Part shown: positions 16,277 through 25,321 of the stretch, piece after piece | Layout of the letters: each line of letters starts with the position of its first letter | Position numbering within the stretch: the first letter of the stretch is position 1 | NCBI GenBank assembly: GCA_910585555.1 | Contig: CAJUFU010000016.1 | Span: 1 to 42,165 of the forward strand | Source of the DNA: an uncultured Lachnospiraceae bacterium | GTDB taxonomy: Bacteria > Bacillota > Clostridia > Lachnospirales > Lachnospiraceae | Direction of reading: 5' to 3' | Length of the DNA: 42,165 bases | Made by a program: the position numbers and the translations under genes | Notes under the pieces: generated by a model | What the model saw: the letters and a program-made list of their open reading frames with translations, nothing else | The model's database searches: none | What the model was told of the DNA's origin: nothing

Positions 16277-16329
16277 TTGATACCTTTTCCTTTCTTTTGC
16301 TTTGTTAATGTTACCCATCCCTCATATAA

Positions 16330-16357
16330 GTTTTCTGAAAACCATATTCTTATTATA
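16330..16357 (-). promoter_or_regulatory. Candidate alcohol dehydrogenase promoter with small dyad
   Basis: On the minus strand TATAAT lies at 16357-16352, about 75 nt before the start codon; no good -35 is seen, which suggests an activator. A 13-bp near-palindrome GTTTTC-T-GAAAAC (16330-16342 on the plus strand) lies just after the likely start site and could be an operator. Confidence 0.4.
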
Positions 16358-16401
16358 CAATAGATATTCCTTTTTCTCTAGGGCTATTTGCCATATCAAA
16401 T

Positions 16402-16677
16402 CTAATTCCCACTCCCCAACCTGACGGTCATCCTGACCACTTCCCTTACCCGTTCCATCACATGCTCATAACCGCCTTTTGCATGGGGAGCCATACACCC
16501 GGAACAGTCCTTAATCCCCTTCTCATTAAACCGGAAATTCCCGCCGCACTGCTTCCCCAAAGCATAGAGCGGACAATAACAAAACAGACAATTGAATTCC
16601 CCATCCTCTCCTATCGGATGACAAGGATAACATTCACACTCCTTATTACAGAAATATTTAGCGCTATTCTCTCTCAT
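16402..16677 (-). CDS. Cysteine-rich small domain protein
   Basis: A 91-residue protein with the PF04071-type pattern: NKECECYPCHP, FNCLFCYCPLY, QCGG and KDCSGCMAPHAKGG. Nine or more cysteines and two histidines suggest zinc or iron-sulfur binding. The family function is unknown; relatives are sometimes near corrinoid genes, but none is seen here. I chose ATG 16677 (GGGG about 5 nt before it); an ATG at 16692 is possible but lies only 2 nt beyond the T-run of the terminator at 16699-16726. Translation therefore seems to rely on read-through from oppA or on an unseen promoter. Confidence 0.8.
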   Translation of the reverse strand: MRENSAKYFCNKECECYPCHPIGEDGEFNCLFCYCPLYALGKQCGGNFRFNEKGIKDCSGCMAPHAKGGYEHVMERVREVVRMTVRLGSGN

Positions 16678-16698
16678 AAAATCCCCATTCACTTAAAA

Positions 16699-16726
16699 AC
16701 AGGACGCAGCCAAAACTGCGTCCTGT
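16699..16726 (-). terminator. Terminator after oppA
   Basis: A perfect 11-bp stem ACAGGACGCAG / CTGCGTCCTGT with a 6-nt loop, followed on the minus strand by TTTTTAAG. This is a strong intrinsic terminator, 36 bp after the oppA stop and about 20 bp before the Cys-rich gene start. Confidence 0.88.
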
Positions 16727-16761
16727 AATTATATTACTCTTTAGAACTTCTTCTTGTACAC

Positions 16762-18492
16762 TTATTCGGCGATATCAGCATACATGAAGTACCAGTAACC
16801 GTATGCGGAATGCCACATTCCTGTAATCTTATCACTCTGTAACCAGAAGTCATTGTAGTAAGCTACCGGAACACATCCAGCCTCTTCCATCAAAATATCC
16901 TCTGCTTTGTGAAGAGCCTCGGAACGCTCTGCAGCATCCAAAGTTGTTCTGGAAATCTCCATTGCTGCGTCATAATCTGCATTGTTGAACTTACCATCGT
17001 TATTACCATTGCTGGAGTAAAGCAGATCAAGCATATTGGAAGGATCGCTGTAGTCGCCTACCCAGCCGTTACGGGATGCTTCATAGTCACCGTTACGTCT
17101 CATAGGTGTGAAGCTTGCCCACTCAACGATATCTACCTGCAGGTCGATGCCAAGCTCAGCCCATGCCTGCTGTAAATACTCGGCTACTACTTTGTGGTAA
17201 CCAGCATCGTTGGTAGAATAGGTGATGGTCGGGAACCCTGCGCCGTCCGGATAACCTGCATCTGCAAGAAGCTGTTTTGCTTCCTCAACATTTGCTTCAT
17301 GGTTTGCCGTATCAATGTAAGGCTTGCCGCCGTTTGCATTGTCGATGAACTGAGAACCGTCTGTATCAATCCAACCAGGACCCATGAAGTTGCTTGCCGG
17401 AGAGTAGGTGCCCTGCATTAAGGTGTTAGCCACATACTCACGGTCAATTGCAAGGCTTAATGCCTTACGTACTTTCGCATCTGTGAAAGGCTCTTTCTGG
17501 GTGTTTAAGCTCAAGTAGTAAGTACCGATGATCGGCTCTACATAAAATTCCGGATTTCCTGTGAGGGAAGGAATCTCCTCTGTCGGAACGTCCTTAATGA
17601 AAAGTACTTCACCGGTCTGGTATGCGCTGTAGGAAGCGTTAGGATCCTCGATCAGGTTGAACTTGATACCCTCAAGCTTCACTGCATCTGCGTTCCAGTA
17701 ATTGGGGTTCTTTGTGCACATAATGTAGGAACTGGGAACCCACTCGGAGATGTAGAAAGGACCGTTACAGATATAAGTACTTGCCTCTACTGCCCATCCA
17801 TCGCCGTTGGCATCAACAGTTGCCTTCTGTACCGGGCTCAAAGTAGCGAATGCTGCCAGAGAGCCGAAGTAAGAGCAAGGAGAAGACAGATGCACTACAA
17901 GTGTGGAATCATCTGTTGCTTCTACGCCAAGAGCCTCCAGGTTGCCTGCGATGGCATCCTCGTAGCCCTCTACCATACCAAGAACTGTTTCAGCATAAGG
18001 AGCTGCTACCATAGGGTCGCAGACACGCTGCCAGCTGTATACAAAATCGTTTGCCGTAAGGGCAGAACCATCAGACCATTTCAGACCGTCTCTTAAATGG
18101 AAAGTCCATGTAAGACCGTCCTCAGAAGTCTCCCAGCTTTCCGCCTGGCCAGGGGCAAGGGTGCCGTCCTCAGCCACAGTCAAAAGGCACTCGAATGTGT
18201 GTAAGATCATGTTACCGCCATCAACAGCACTATTCAGTGCAGGGTCGATGGTCTCAGGGTTGGGGCCGATCTGTACGGACAGAATCTTGCCGCCGCCCTC
18301 TGTGGTTGCAGCCGGTGCTTCTGTTTCTGTACCGGCGTCTGTCGCTGCGCTGTCATCGGTGGCTGCAGCATCGTCTGTTGTCTCGTTGGATTCTGCAGCA
18401 GGTGTGGTGGTATTATTATCAGAACCGCCGCACGCTGTTACGCCAACGACCATAGCCGCCGCCATCATAAGCGCGATTGCTCTCTTTTTCAT
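16762..18492 (-). CDS. oppA: Oligopeptide-binding lipoprotein (OppA family)
   Basis: A 576-residue extracellular solute-binding protein of family 5. The signal peptide (1-20) ends in the lipobox VTAC with Cys21 as the lipidation site. A linker of about 45 residues rich in Thr, Ala, Asp and Glu follows, then the binding fold beginning near residue 70 (ILSVQIGPNPETIDPAL). LSPVQKATVDANGDGW and NGWVGDYSDPSNMLDLL are typical OppA-type segments. It delivers peptides to OppB/C. ATG 18492 follows AGGAGG at 10 nt. It is last in the operon, 57 bp after oppF, not first as in many bacteria. Confidence 0.94.
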   Translation of the reverse strand: MKKRAIALMMAAAMVVGVTACGGSDNNTTTPAAESNETTDDAAATDDSAATDAGTETEAPAATTEGGGKILSVQIGPNPETIDPALNSAVDGGNMILHTFECLLTVAEDGTLAPGQAESWETSEDGLTWTFHLRDGLKWSDGSALTANDFVYSWQRVCDPMVAAPYAETVLGMVEGYEDAIAGNLEALGVEATDDSTLVVHLSSPCSYFGSLAAFATLSPVQKATVDANGDGWAVEASTYICNGPFYISEWVPSSYIMCTKNPNYWNADAVKLEGIKFNLIEDPNASYSAYQTGEVLFIKDVPTEEIPSLTGNPEFYVEPIIGTYYLSLNTQKEPFTDAKVRKALSLAIDREYVANTLMQGTYSPASNFMGPGWIDTDGSQFIDNANGGKPYIDTANHEANVEEAKQLLADAGYPDGAGFPTITYSTNDAGYHKVVAEYLQQAWAELGIDLQVDIVEWASFTPMRRNGDYEASRNGWVGDYSDPSNMLDLLYSSNGNNDGKFNNADYDAAMEISRTTLDAAERSEALHKAEDILMEEAGCVPVAYYNDFWLQSDKITGMWHSAYGYWYFMYADIAE

Positions 18493-18549
18493 AATCGTTT
18501 TTCCTCCTCTTTTAAATTTTTAATGATTCACTTATCATGTTTACCACAT

Positions 18550-19539
18550 CTAGTTGCACTTGTCAATATGGTGACATGCGGAAAAATGCCCTTTTTCCAC
18601 TTCTTTCCACTCCGGCACCTGTGCTGCGCACTGTTCGTCCGCATAAGGACAGCGGGTACGGAAGGCGCATCCGGAAGGCGGATTTAAGGGACTTGGCACA
18701 TCTCCTTCCAACACAATACGCTTACTTGCCCTTGCCTGTTTCGGGTCTGCTATGGGAATCGCTGAAATCAGGCTCTTGGTGTAAGGATGTAAGGGTCTGT
18801 CCACCAACTCATAGCTGTCGGCCAGTTCCACCATCCTTCCCAGGTACATCACGCCGATACGATTGGAAATATGTTTCACCGCTGACAAATCATGGGCAAT
18901 GAACAGATAGGTCAGGCCCATCTTTTCCTGTAAGTCTTCAAACATATTGATGACCTGCGCCTGTATGGACACATCCAATGCCGAAATGGGCTCGTCACAG
19001 ACGATAAATTCCGGGTGTACTGCCAGGGCCCTGGCAATGCCCACACGCTGTCTCTGCCCGCCGGAAAACTCATGGGGATAACGGTTTGCGTGTTCGGAAT
19101 TTAGTCCTACGCGTTCCAGAATACTGATAATTCTATCAAACCGCTCCTGCTTATTGGCCGCCAGTTTATGGACATCAATCGCCTCTCCCACAATGTCTCC
19201 CACCGTCATACGGGGATCCAGACTGGCATAGGGATCCTGAAATACAATCTGCATCCGCTTACGGTAGGGAAGCATATCCGCAAACTGCTTTTTCTCCACA
19301 TCAAAAACCACGTCGCCGTCAAAGGTAAATCTGCCGCCCGTGGGCTCATACAGTCTGAGCATAGCGCGTCCTGTGGTGGTCTTGCCGCAGCCCGACTCTC
19401 CCACCAGACCCAGGGTTTCTCCCTTATCAATAAAGAAGGAAACGTCCTCCACCGCACGGATAAATTTCTTATTCTTGCCAAAACCGCCCGCCGGAAAATA
19501 CTGTCGCAGGTGTTCTATCTCAATCAAATGCTCACTCAT
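18550..19539 (-). CDS. oppF: Oligopeptide transporter ATPase OppF
   Basis: A 329-residue ABC ATPase energising peptide import. Walker A is GESGCGKT (about 48-55), signature SGGQRQRVGIARAL, Walker B FIVCDEPISALD, and the switch His lies in IAHDLSAVKHIS. The C-terminal oligopeptide/dipeptide extension ends CAFRTRCPYADEQC, where the cysteines fit the iron-sulfur or metal motif seen in this family. ATG 19539 has AAGGAG at 6 nt and overlaps the oppD stop by 8 nt. It should form a heterodimer with OppD. Confidence 0.94.
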   Translation of the reverse strand: MSEHLIEIEHLRQYFPAGGFGKNKKFIRAVEDVSFFIDKGETLGLVGESGCGKTTTGRAMLRLYEPTGGRFTFDGDVVFDVEKKQFADMLPYRKRMQIVFQDPYASLDPRMTVGDIVGEAIDVHKLAANKQERFDRIISILERVGLNSEHANRYPHEFSGGQRQRVGIARALAVHPEFIVCDEPISALDVSIQAQVINMFEDLQEKMGLTYLFIAHDLSAVKHISNRIGVMYLGRMVELADSYELVDRPLHPYTKSLISAIPIADPKQARASKRIVLEGDVPSPLNPPSGCAFRTRCPYADEQCAAQVPEWKEVEKGHFSACHHIDKCN

Positions 19540-20533
19540 GGGACGCTCCTTTCTCAAACTCTTCTTTTTGGCTCAGCCAGCACTTTGTATAATGCACATC
19601 CCCAAACGTGGTTACCGGCGGCATTTCACGCAGACAAATCTTCATCGCCGCATCGCATCTGGGAGCAAAGGGACAGCCCTCCGGAGGATTTAAAAGGTCC
19701 ACCGGCGTTCCCTCAATCGGAATCAGCCTCTCATGTTCCTTCGTATCCAGTCTCGGTATGGACCGAATCAGTCCTTTGGTGTACTGGTGCCTGGGATTGT
19801 AGAAAATATCATCCGTGGTGCCATACTCCACAATCCGGCCGGCATACATGACAGCAATGCGCTCACACATGCTTGCCACCACACCCAGGTCGTGCGTAAT
19901 CATAATAATCGCCATACCCAGCTTATCTTTCAGTTCCATCATCAATTCCAGAATCTGCGCCTGAATGGTCACATCCAAAGCTGTGGTAGGCTCGTCCGCT
20001 ATCAAAAGTTTCGGCTCACAGGCCAGGGCAATGGCAATCATCACACGCTGGCGCATACCGCCCGACAGCTCGTGGGGATACTGTTTTAAACGTTTATCCG
20101 GTTCATTGATACCCACCAGTTCCAGAAGTTCCCTTGCCCGGGCTTTCGCCTGCTTACTATCTTTATCCGTGTGCAGCCTGATCACTTCCGTGATCTGATT
20201 ACCAATGGTGTACACCGGATTTAAGCTGGTCATGGGATCCTGGAAAATAATGGAAATCTCGTTCCCGCGGATTGTCCGCATCTCTTTATCCGTCATTTTC
20301 TCAATCTGATGTCCATTGAAATGCAGTTCTCCGCCCAGCAGTTTACCGGGATGGGCCGTCAGCCCCATCAGACTGTAGGCTGTAACGGACTTACCGGAAC
20401 CGCTCTCACCCACGATTCCTAACACTTCTCCTTCTTTTAATTGAATGGAGACATCATTTAAGGACTTTACCTCCCCTGCGGGAGTGAAAAAAGAAAGTCT
20501 TTCATTTTTAATATCTACAAGGTATTCTGCCAT
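19532..20533 (-). CDS. oppD: Oligopeptide transporter ATPase OppD
   Basis: A 333-residue ABC ATPase, partner of OppF. Walker A is GESGSGKS (about 40-47), signature SGGMRQRVMIAIAL, Walker B LLIADEPTTALD, and the His switch is in MITHDLGVVA. The C-terminal extension has RHQYTKGLIRSIP and CPFAPRC, as expected for OppD/DppD. Start ATG 20533 follows GGGAG at 9 nt, 17 bp after oppC. Confidence 0.94.
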   Translation of the reverse strand: MAEYLVDIKNERLSFFTPAGEVKSLNDVSIQLKEGEVLGIVGESGSGKSVTAYSLMGLTAHPGKLLGGELHFNGHQIEKMTDKEMRTIRGNEISIIFQDPMTSLNPVYTIGNQITEVIRLHTDKDSKQAKARARELLELVGINEPDKRLKQYPHELSGGMRQRVMIAIALACEPKLLIADEPTTALDVTIQAQILELMMELKDKLGMAIIMITHDLGVVASMCERIAVMYAGRIVEYGTTDDIFYNPRHQYTKGLIRSIPRLDTKEHERLIPIEGTPVDLLNPPEGCPFAPRCDAAMKICLREMPPVTTFGDVHYTKCWLSQKEEFEKGASHE

Positions 20534-20550
20534 CTTCTCATACTCCCTTC

Positions 20551-21600
20551 TTAGTTTTTCAGTTTCGGATCAAAAGCATCTCTTAACCCATCACCAAACA
20601 AGTTAAAGCTCAGGATTATCAGACTGATCAAAAGAGCCGGAATAAACAGCAGATACGGGTAGGTCTGCATACCGTTAATCGCATCGCTGGCCAGACTTCC
20701 CAGTGAAGGAAGCGGTACTGCCACGCCCAATCCCAGGAAGCTTAAGAAGCTCTCCGTAAAGATAGAGGAAGGAATCTGCAGAGTTGTTGTTACAATCAGA
20801 GTACCGATACAGTTTGTCAAAAGATGCTTTTTAATAATTCTGCCGTTTCCTACACCCAGAGCCCTTGCCGCTGTCACATACTCACTTTCCTTTAACATCA
20901 GCACCTGGCTTCTGACCATTCTCGCCATGCCTACCCAGTAAAGCAGAGCAAACACAATGAAAATACTGATCAGATTTTCACCCACAACATTGACCCAATG
21001 AAATCCCGGCACACTTTCTCCCAAAGTGGTCAACGGCACCTTTAATGTAAAGGACAACAGGACAATCAAAAGAATATCCGGTACGGTGTATATGATATCC
21101 ACAATACGCATCATCACCAGATCTACCGTACCGCCGAAAAAGGCTGCGATAGAACCGTATGCAGAACCGATGACCAGAATAATCGCCGTAGCGATCAAAC
21201 CTACCAGCAGGGAAATACGGCTTCCCATCATCACACGTATGGCATAGTCACGCCCCATCTTATCCGTACCAAAGATGTGCGGAAATACTTTTTCTCCCGC
21301 ATCAATTCTGGCCTGCTCCTCCTGAGAATACTCCATGGGCGCCAGATTGTTGGCTCCCTTAATCTGCTCCTTATAGGTGTAAGGATAAAATGCCGGAACA
21401 ATAAAGGAGAATATCATAACCAGAACGATCACGATCAGAGAGACCATGGCCACCTTATTTTTACGAAGGCGCCTAAAGCCGTCCTTCCAGAACCCTACGC
21501 TCTCACGCATTATGACCTGGCTCTGTTTCTCCTCCTCCGTCGCCGGCAGAAAATCTTCCGGCTTTAGTTTTAACTGAAAACTTAAAGGATTATCTTTCAT
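20551..21600 (-). CDS. oppC: Oligopeptide transporter permease OppC
   Basis: A 349-residue inner permease. A cytosolic N-terminal tail of about 50 residues leads to the first helix (about 52-72), followed by an outside loop and five more helices. The EAA-type loop that touches the ATPase is around EYVTAARALGVGNGRII. The HIFGTDKMGRD motif is typical of OppC/DppC. I chose ATG 21600 (GGAGG 5 nt upstream) over the in-frame ATG at 21612, which would overlap that Shine-Dalgarno site. It pairs with OppB to form the channel. Confidence 0.93.
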   Translation of the reverse strand: MKDNPLSFQLKLKPEDFLPATEEEKQSQVIMRESVGFWKDGFRRLRKNKVAMVSLIVIVLVMIFSFIVPAFYPYTYKEQIKGANNLAPMEYSQEEQARIDAGEKVFPHIFGTDKMGRDYAIRVMMGSRISLLVGLIATAIILVIGSAYGSIAAFFGGTVDLVMMRIVDIIYTVPDILLIVLLSFTLKVPLTTLGESVPGFHWVNVVGENLISIFIVFALLYWVGMARMVRSQVLMLKESEYVTAARALGVGNGRIIKKHLLTNCIGTLIVTTTLQIPSSIFTESFLSFLGLGVAVPLPSLGSLASDAINGMQTYPYLLFIPALLISLIILSFNLFGDGLRDAFDPKLKN

Positions 21601-21643
21601 TTTTTCCTCCATTCCGAACTCTTTTGCTCTGCAATCAGTAGAT

Positions 21644-22561
21644 TTATTTCAACTTGATTCTGGGATCCACAATCTTATAAATGATGTCTACAACCACATT
21701 CATAATGATTACCAATGTTGCAAGGAAAATCGTGGTGCCCATAATAAGCGTATAGTCACGTCCGTTGATCGCTTTGATAAATTCGCCGCCAAGTCCCGGA
21801 ATAACGAAAATCTTCTCTACCACGAAACTTCCGGTAATCGTATAGGCAAGCATCGGACCCACATAAGTAACTACCGGCAAGATTGCATTGCGCAATGCGT
21901 GTTTAAACAAAATCTTACCCCCTGCCAGTCCCTTTGCCCGGGCCGTCCGCATGTAATCCTGCCCCAGCACATCCAGCATGGAAGACCGCATCAGCCGCAT
22001 AATATAAGCAGTCGGATAGAAAGAAAGCGCTATGACAGGCATAATATAATGCTTCCCGGTCTCTAAGCCCATGGTAGGCAGAATGCCCAGCTTAACACCG
22101 AAGAAATACATTAACACCGTGCAGATAACGAAGCTGGGAACCGCTATGCCGCAGGTAGCCACTACACTGATCACGCTGTCCGCCGCCTTTCCGCGCTTTA
22201 GGGCTGCAATACATCCCAGGGGAATTCCCAACGTGAGAGCTACCAGAACAGATAAGCCGCCCACTCTGGCCGATACGGGAAACTTCATGCTGATAATCGA
22301 CATAACCGTTCGGCCTCTCTGCTTTAAACTGTCACCGAAATCGCCGTGTGCCGCGGAGGTAACATAGTTTAAGTATCTCTGGAACATGGGTTTATCCAGA
22401 CCGTATTTCGCTTCCAATGCCGCCTGCGCCTGCGGGCTGATCGCTTTTTCCGATAAGAACGGGCCGCCCGGCACCAGATTCATGAGGAAAAAGGTGAGTG
22501 TGGCAACCGCCCAGATCGTCACGATCGCCAGTAAAATTCTCTTTACAATGTACTTCGCCAT
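21644..22561 (-). CDS. oppB: Oligopeptide transporter permease OppB
   Basis: A 305-residue permease with an N-terminal helix (about 8-28), an outside loop that ends near GDSLKQRGR, and five further helices. The coupling loop lies around DYMRTARAKGLAGGKILF, and the C-terminus has VVDIIYKIVDPRIKLK, typical of the family. ATG 22561 has AAGGA at 9 nt. It is the first opp gene; only 57 bp separate it from tex upstream, and no clear promoter is visible there, so the operon may start within or before tex. Confidence 0.93.
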   Translation of the reverse strand: MAKYIVKRILLAIVTIWAVATLTFFLMNLVPGGPFLSEKAISPQAQAALEAKYGLDKPMFQRYLNYVTSAAHGDFGDSLKQRGRTVMSIISMKFPVSARVGGLSVLVALTLGIPLGCIAALKRGKAADSVISVVATCGIAVPSFVICTVLMYFFGVKLGILPTMGLETGKHYIMPVIALSFYPTAYIMRLMRSSMLDVLGQDYMRTARAKGLAGGKILFKHALRNAILPVVTYVGPMLAYTITGSFVVEKIFVIPGLGGEFIKAINGRDYTLIMGTTIFLATLVIIMNVVVDIIYKIVDPRIKLK

Positions 22562-22618
22562 GATGAAACATCCTTTCTTACAATTTCGCGCACCCCTGTA
22601 TCCATGCGCCTGCTGCTT

Positions 22619-25009
22619 TTACTGCTGCTTTTTGCCTGCCGCTTCCTGCCCGATCCTCATGGTAAGACCAATCCGCTTCTTTGAAAGATCTACCGTCAGC
22701 ACCTGCACATCCACCACATCACCGACGCTGACCGCCTCCAGCGGATGTTTGATATACTTGTCCGTGATCTGGGAAATATGTACCAGACCGTCCTGGTGCA
22801 CTCCGATATCCACAAACACGCCGAAATCAATCACGTTGCGTACCGTCCCCTTCAAGATCATGCCAGGTTTTAAATCCTTCATATCCAGCACATCGCTTCT
22901 AAGAATCGGCGCAGGCATATTGTCACGGGGATCTCTGGCCGGTTTCTCAAGCTCTGTGAGGATATCCATAAGGGTGATCTCTCCGATGCCAAGTTCCTGT
23001 GCCAGTTTCTTCTTATCTTTAATCTTCTTTGCCAGACTGCTCACTGCCGCTTCTTTTCCGCCCTGTGTCTTTGCGGAGCTGACATCCATGTCATTTTCCT
23101 GTTGTTCCAGATTCATCTCTCCCATCGCCGCCGCAAGTGCCTTTCCCATGGCCGTGCTGGTATTGCGGATTACCATTTTAGACGGGCGGGGCTTCTTCTC
23201 TTTCGCAGGATTCGCTTTCTTACCTGCCTGCTTCTGGGCGGCGGCTTTCTTCTGAGCCTCTCTCACATCCTCCATAGTAAGGCCAAGCTTCTCTAAAAGC
23301 TTTTCTGCCGCCTCATAGGATTCCGGATGCACACTGGTGGCATCTAAGGGATTGTCACCGTCCGTGATACGCATAAAACCGGCACACTGCTCAAAGGCCT
23401 TGGGCCCTAATTTCGCCACTTTCAAAAGCTGTCTGCGATTCTGAAACCGTCCGTTCGTCTCCCGGTAGTCCACGATATTTCTGGCAATCACCTTGGTCAC
23501 ACCGGAAACGTATTCGAGAAGAGATGCGGAAGCCGTATTCAAATCTACACCCACACGGTTCACACTGTCCTCTACCACCCCGCCGAGAGCTTCACTGAGT
23601 TTCTTTTGATTCATATCATGCTGATATTGTCCAACGCCGATAGATTTGGGATCGATCTTTACAAGTTCCGCAAGCGGATCCTGTAATCTTCTTGCAATAG
23701 ACGCCGCACTTCTCTGGCCCACATCAAAATTCGGGAATTCCTCCGTAGCCAGTTTGCTGGCAGAATAGACAGATGCCCCCGCCTCGTTGACGATCACATA
23801 CTGCACCGGTACATCCAGCTCTTTGATCAATTCCACGATCACCTGCTCGGATTCCCGGGATGCTGTGCCGTTCCCCACGGAGATTAAAGACACATTATAT
23901 TTTTTGATCAGTTTTTTAAGTTCCGCCTTGGCCTGCTCCACTTTATTCTGAGGCGCCGTAGGATAAATCACCTTGGTGTCAAGCACCTTGCCGGTCTCAT
24001 CCACCACCGCCAGCTTACAACCCGTGCGAAAAGCTGGATCCCATCCGAGAACCACCTTACCCTTGATGGGCGGCTGTAAGAGAAGCTGCTCCAAGTTTTT
24101 GCCAAATACAGCAATGGCGCCGTCCTCCGCTTTCTCCGTAAGATCGTTTCTGATCTCCCGCTCGATTGCCGGCGCAATCAGTCTGTCATAACTGTCCGCT
24201 ATGGTCTCTTCTAACAGTGGTGAAGTGACAGGATTGTCATTTTTAATCGTCTTAGTCCGCAGGAATTGTAAAATACGCTCCCTGGGGGCCTCCACCTTCA
24301 CTGTCAGGAACTTCTCGTTCTCCCCGCGGTTGATCGCCAATGTCCTGTGGCCAGCCACCTTACTGATGGGCTCCTCATACTGGTAATACATTTCATAGAC
24401 ACTCTCTGCCTTCTCATCTCTGGCCGTACTGGTGAGACTGCCTTCTTTCATGGTAATATCGCGGATATAGATACGATAATCCGCCTCGTCCGAAATCATC
24501 TCTGCAATAATATCCTTCGCGCCCTGTACCGCCTCCTGCACATTCTTCACTGCCTTGGCCGCATCCTCGTCCTCGCGGACATATTTAAGAGCCTCTTGCT
24601 CGATGGGCGCTGTGGTCTCCTGGGCCAAAATGAACTCAGCCAGTCCGTCAAGCCCCTTCTCCTTCGCCACACTGGCACGGGTCTTTCTCTTTGGCCGGTA
24701 AGGACGGTATAAATCTTCCACCACTACCATAGTCTCCGCCGCAACGATCTTTTCCTTAAGCTCGTCCGTCAGCTTGCCCTGCTCTTCTATACTCTTTAGT
24801 ACCTGCTCTTTCTTCTCTTCCAGATTCCGCAGATAAGTCAGCCTCTCATGAAGATCTCTCAAGACCTCATCGTTCAAAGAGCCGGTGGCCTCTTTACGGT
24901 AACGGGCGATAAAGGGAATGGTGTTGCCCTCATCAATCAAATTTACCGCGGCCTCCACCTGCCATTTTTCTACTTTCAGTTCTTCTTTTAACTTAAGAAT
25001 AATGTCCAT
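22619..25009 (-). CDS. tex: Tex-type RNA-binding transcription accessory protein
   Basis: A 796-residue protein with the full Tex layout: N-terminal helical domain (GNTIPFIARYRKEATGSL near 28-45), central YqgF-like domain (VVLGWDPAFRTGCKLAVVD), helix-hairpin-helix DNA-binding part (about 500-580) and a C-terminal S1 domain (about 708-785, GTVRNVIDFGVFVDIG). Tex binds nucleic acids and affects transcription; in other bacteria it influences toxin expression or stress survival. An extra low-complexity Lys/Ala-rich stretch of about 85 residues (583-669) separates the HhH part from the S1 linker, making this copy longer than usual. ATG 25009 follows CGGAG at 7 nt. Confidence 0.95.
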   Translation of the reverse strand: MDIILKLKEELKVEKWQVEAAVNLIDEGNTIPFIARYRKEATGSLNDEVLRDLHERLTYLRNLEEKKEQVLKSIEEQGKLTDELKEKIVAAETMVVVEDLYRPYRPKRKTRASVAKEKGLDGLAEFILAQETTAPIEQEALKYVREDEDAAKAVKNVQEAVQGAKDIIAEMISDEADYRIYIRDITMKEGSLTSTARDEKAESVYEMYYQYEEPISKVAGHRTLAINRGENEKFLTVKVEAPRERILQFLRTKTIKNDNPVTSPLLEETIADSYDRLIAPAIEREIRNDLTEKAEDGAIAVFGKNLEQLLLQPPIKGKVVLGWDPAFRTGCKLAVVDETGKVLDTKVIYPTAPQNKVEQAKAELKKLIKKYNVSLISVGNGTASRESEQVIVELIKELDVPVQYVIVNEAGASVYSASKLATEEFPNFDVGQRSAASIARRLQDPLAELVKIDPKSIGVGQYQHDMNQKKLSEALGGVVEDSVNRVGVDLNTASASLLEYVSGVTKVIARNIVDYRETNGRFQNRRQLLKVAKLGPKAFEQCAGFMRITDGDNPLDATSVHPESYEAAEKLLEKLGLTMEDVREAQKKAAAQKQAGKKANPAKEKKPRPSKMVIRNTSTAMGKALAAAMGEMNLEQQENDMDVSSAKTQGGKEAAVSSLAKKIKDKKKLAQELGIGEITLMDILTELEKPARDPRDNMPAPILRSDVLDMKDLKPGMILKGTVRNVIDFGVFVDIGVHQDGLVHISQITDKYIKHPLEAVSVGDVVDVQVLTVDLSKKRIGLTMRIGQEAAGKKQQ

Positions 25010-25086
25010 AACTCAACTCCGGTTTGTTCTTTATAGTTCAGCACTCTGCTTTGCTAAAGTATTAATGCATGTCAAATGCGTCAGGC

Positions 25087-25114
25087 ATATCCCCAGACTG
25101 CTCTGGAGGCATAT
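25087..25114 (-). repeat. Leader hairpin upstream of tex
   Basis: On the minus strand ATAT-GC-CTCCAGA and TCTGGGG-ATAT form a 7+4-bp stem with a GCAG loop, in the 144-nt leader between the tex promoter and start codon. No U-run follows, so it is not an intrinsic terminator. It might be a control or stability element. Confidence 0.35.
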
Positions 25115-25153
25115 TTTGAAGTATAATGCCCGCATTTTTACACTAACGTTAAT

Positions 25154-25182
25154 ATTATACAAGATTTATGCAAAAGCCGCAA
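25154..25182 (-). promoter_or_regulatory. tex promoter
   Basis: Minus strand: TTGCGG (25182-25177), 17-bp spacer, TATAAT (25159-25154). The -10 is perfect. It would give a leader of about 140 nt before tex and could also drive the opp genes by read-through. It lies in the 312-bp divergent gap between tex and the DUF4190-like gene. Confidence 0.65.
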
Positions 25183-25280
25183 CTCCCTAAAATATAACAA
25201 TTTTATTATTTTTCTTATATTTTTCGGATATATACATTAAATGCTGTTGTCAACTTTTATCTGGTCTTTCCCCGGTAACC

Positions 25281-25317
25281 GTGTTATAATGAATTTTAAA
25301 GCAAAATAGACAGGAGG
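25281..25317 (+). promoter_or_regulatory. Extended -10 promoter and RBS of the plus-strand island
   Basis: TGT-TATAAT at 25282-25290 is an extended -10; the -35 region (TGGTCT) is poor. AGGAGG at 25312-25317 lies 4 nt before the ATG at 25322, so the leader is only about 25 nt. Confidence 0.55.
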
Positions 25318-25321
25318 CAAT

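Noticed and set aside
16295..16310. Rex-like half site TTGTTAA upstream of the alcohol dehydrogenase
   Set aside because: Only one half matches; the second half (TTAACAA at the right spacing) is absent.
22386..23255. Plus-strand open frame of 289 residues spanning oppB and tex
   Set aside because: Crosses two real genes on the other strand and is Ser/Phe/Cys-rich, as expected for a shadow of coding sequence.
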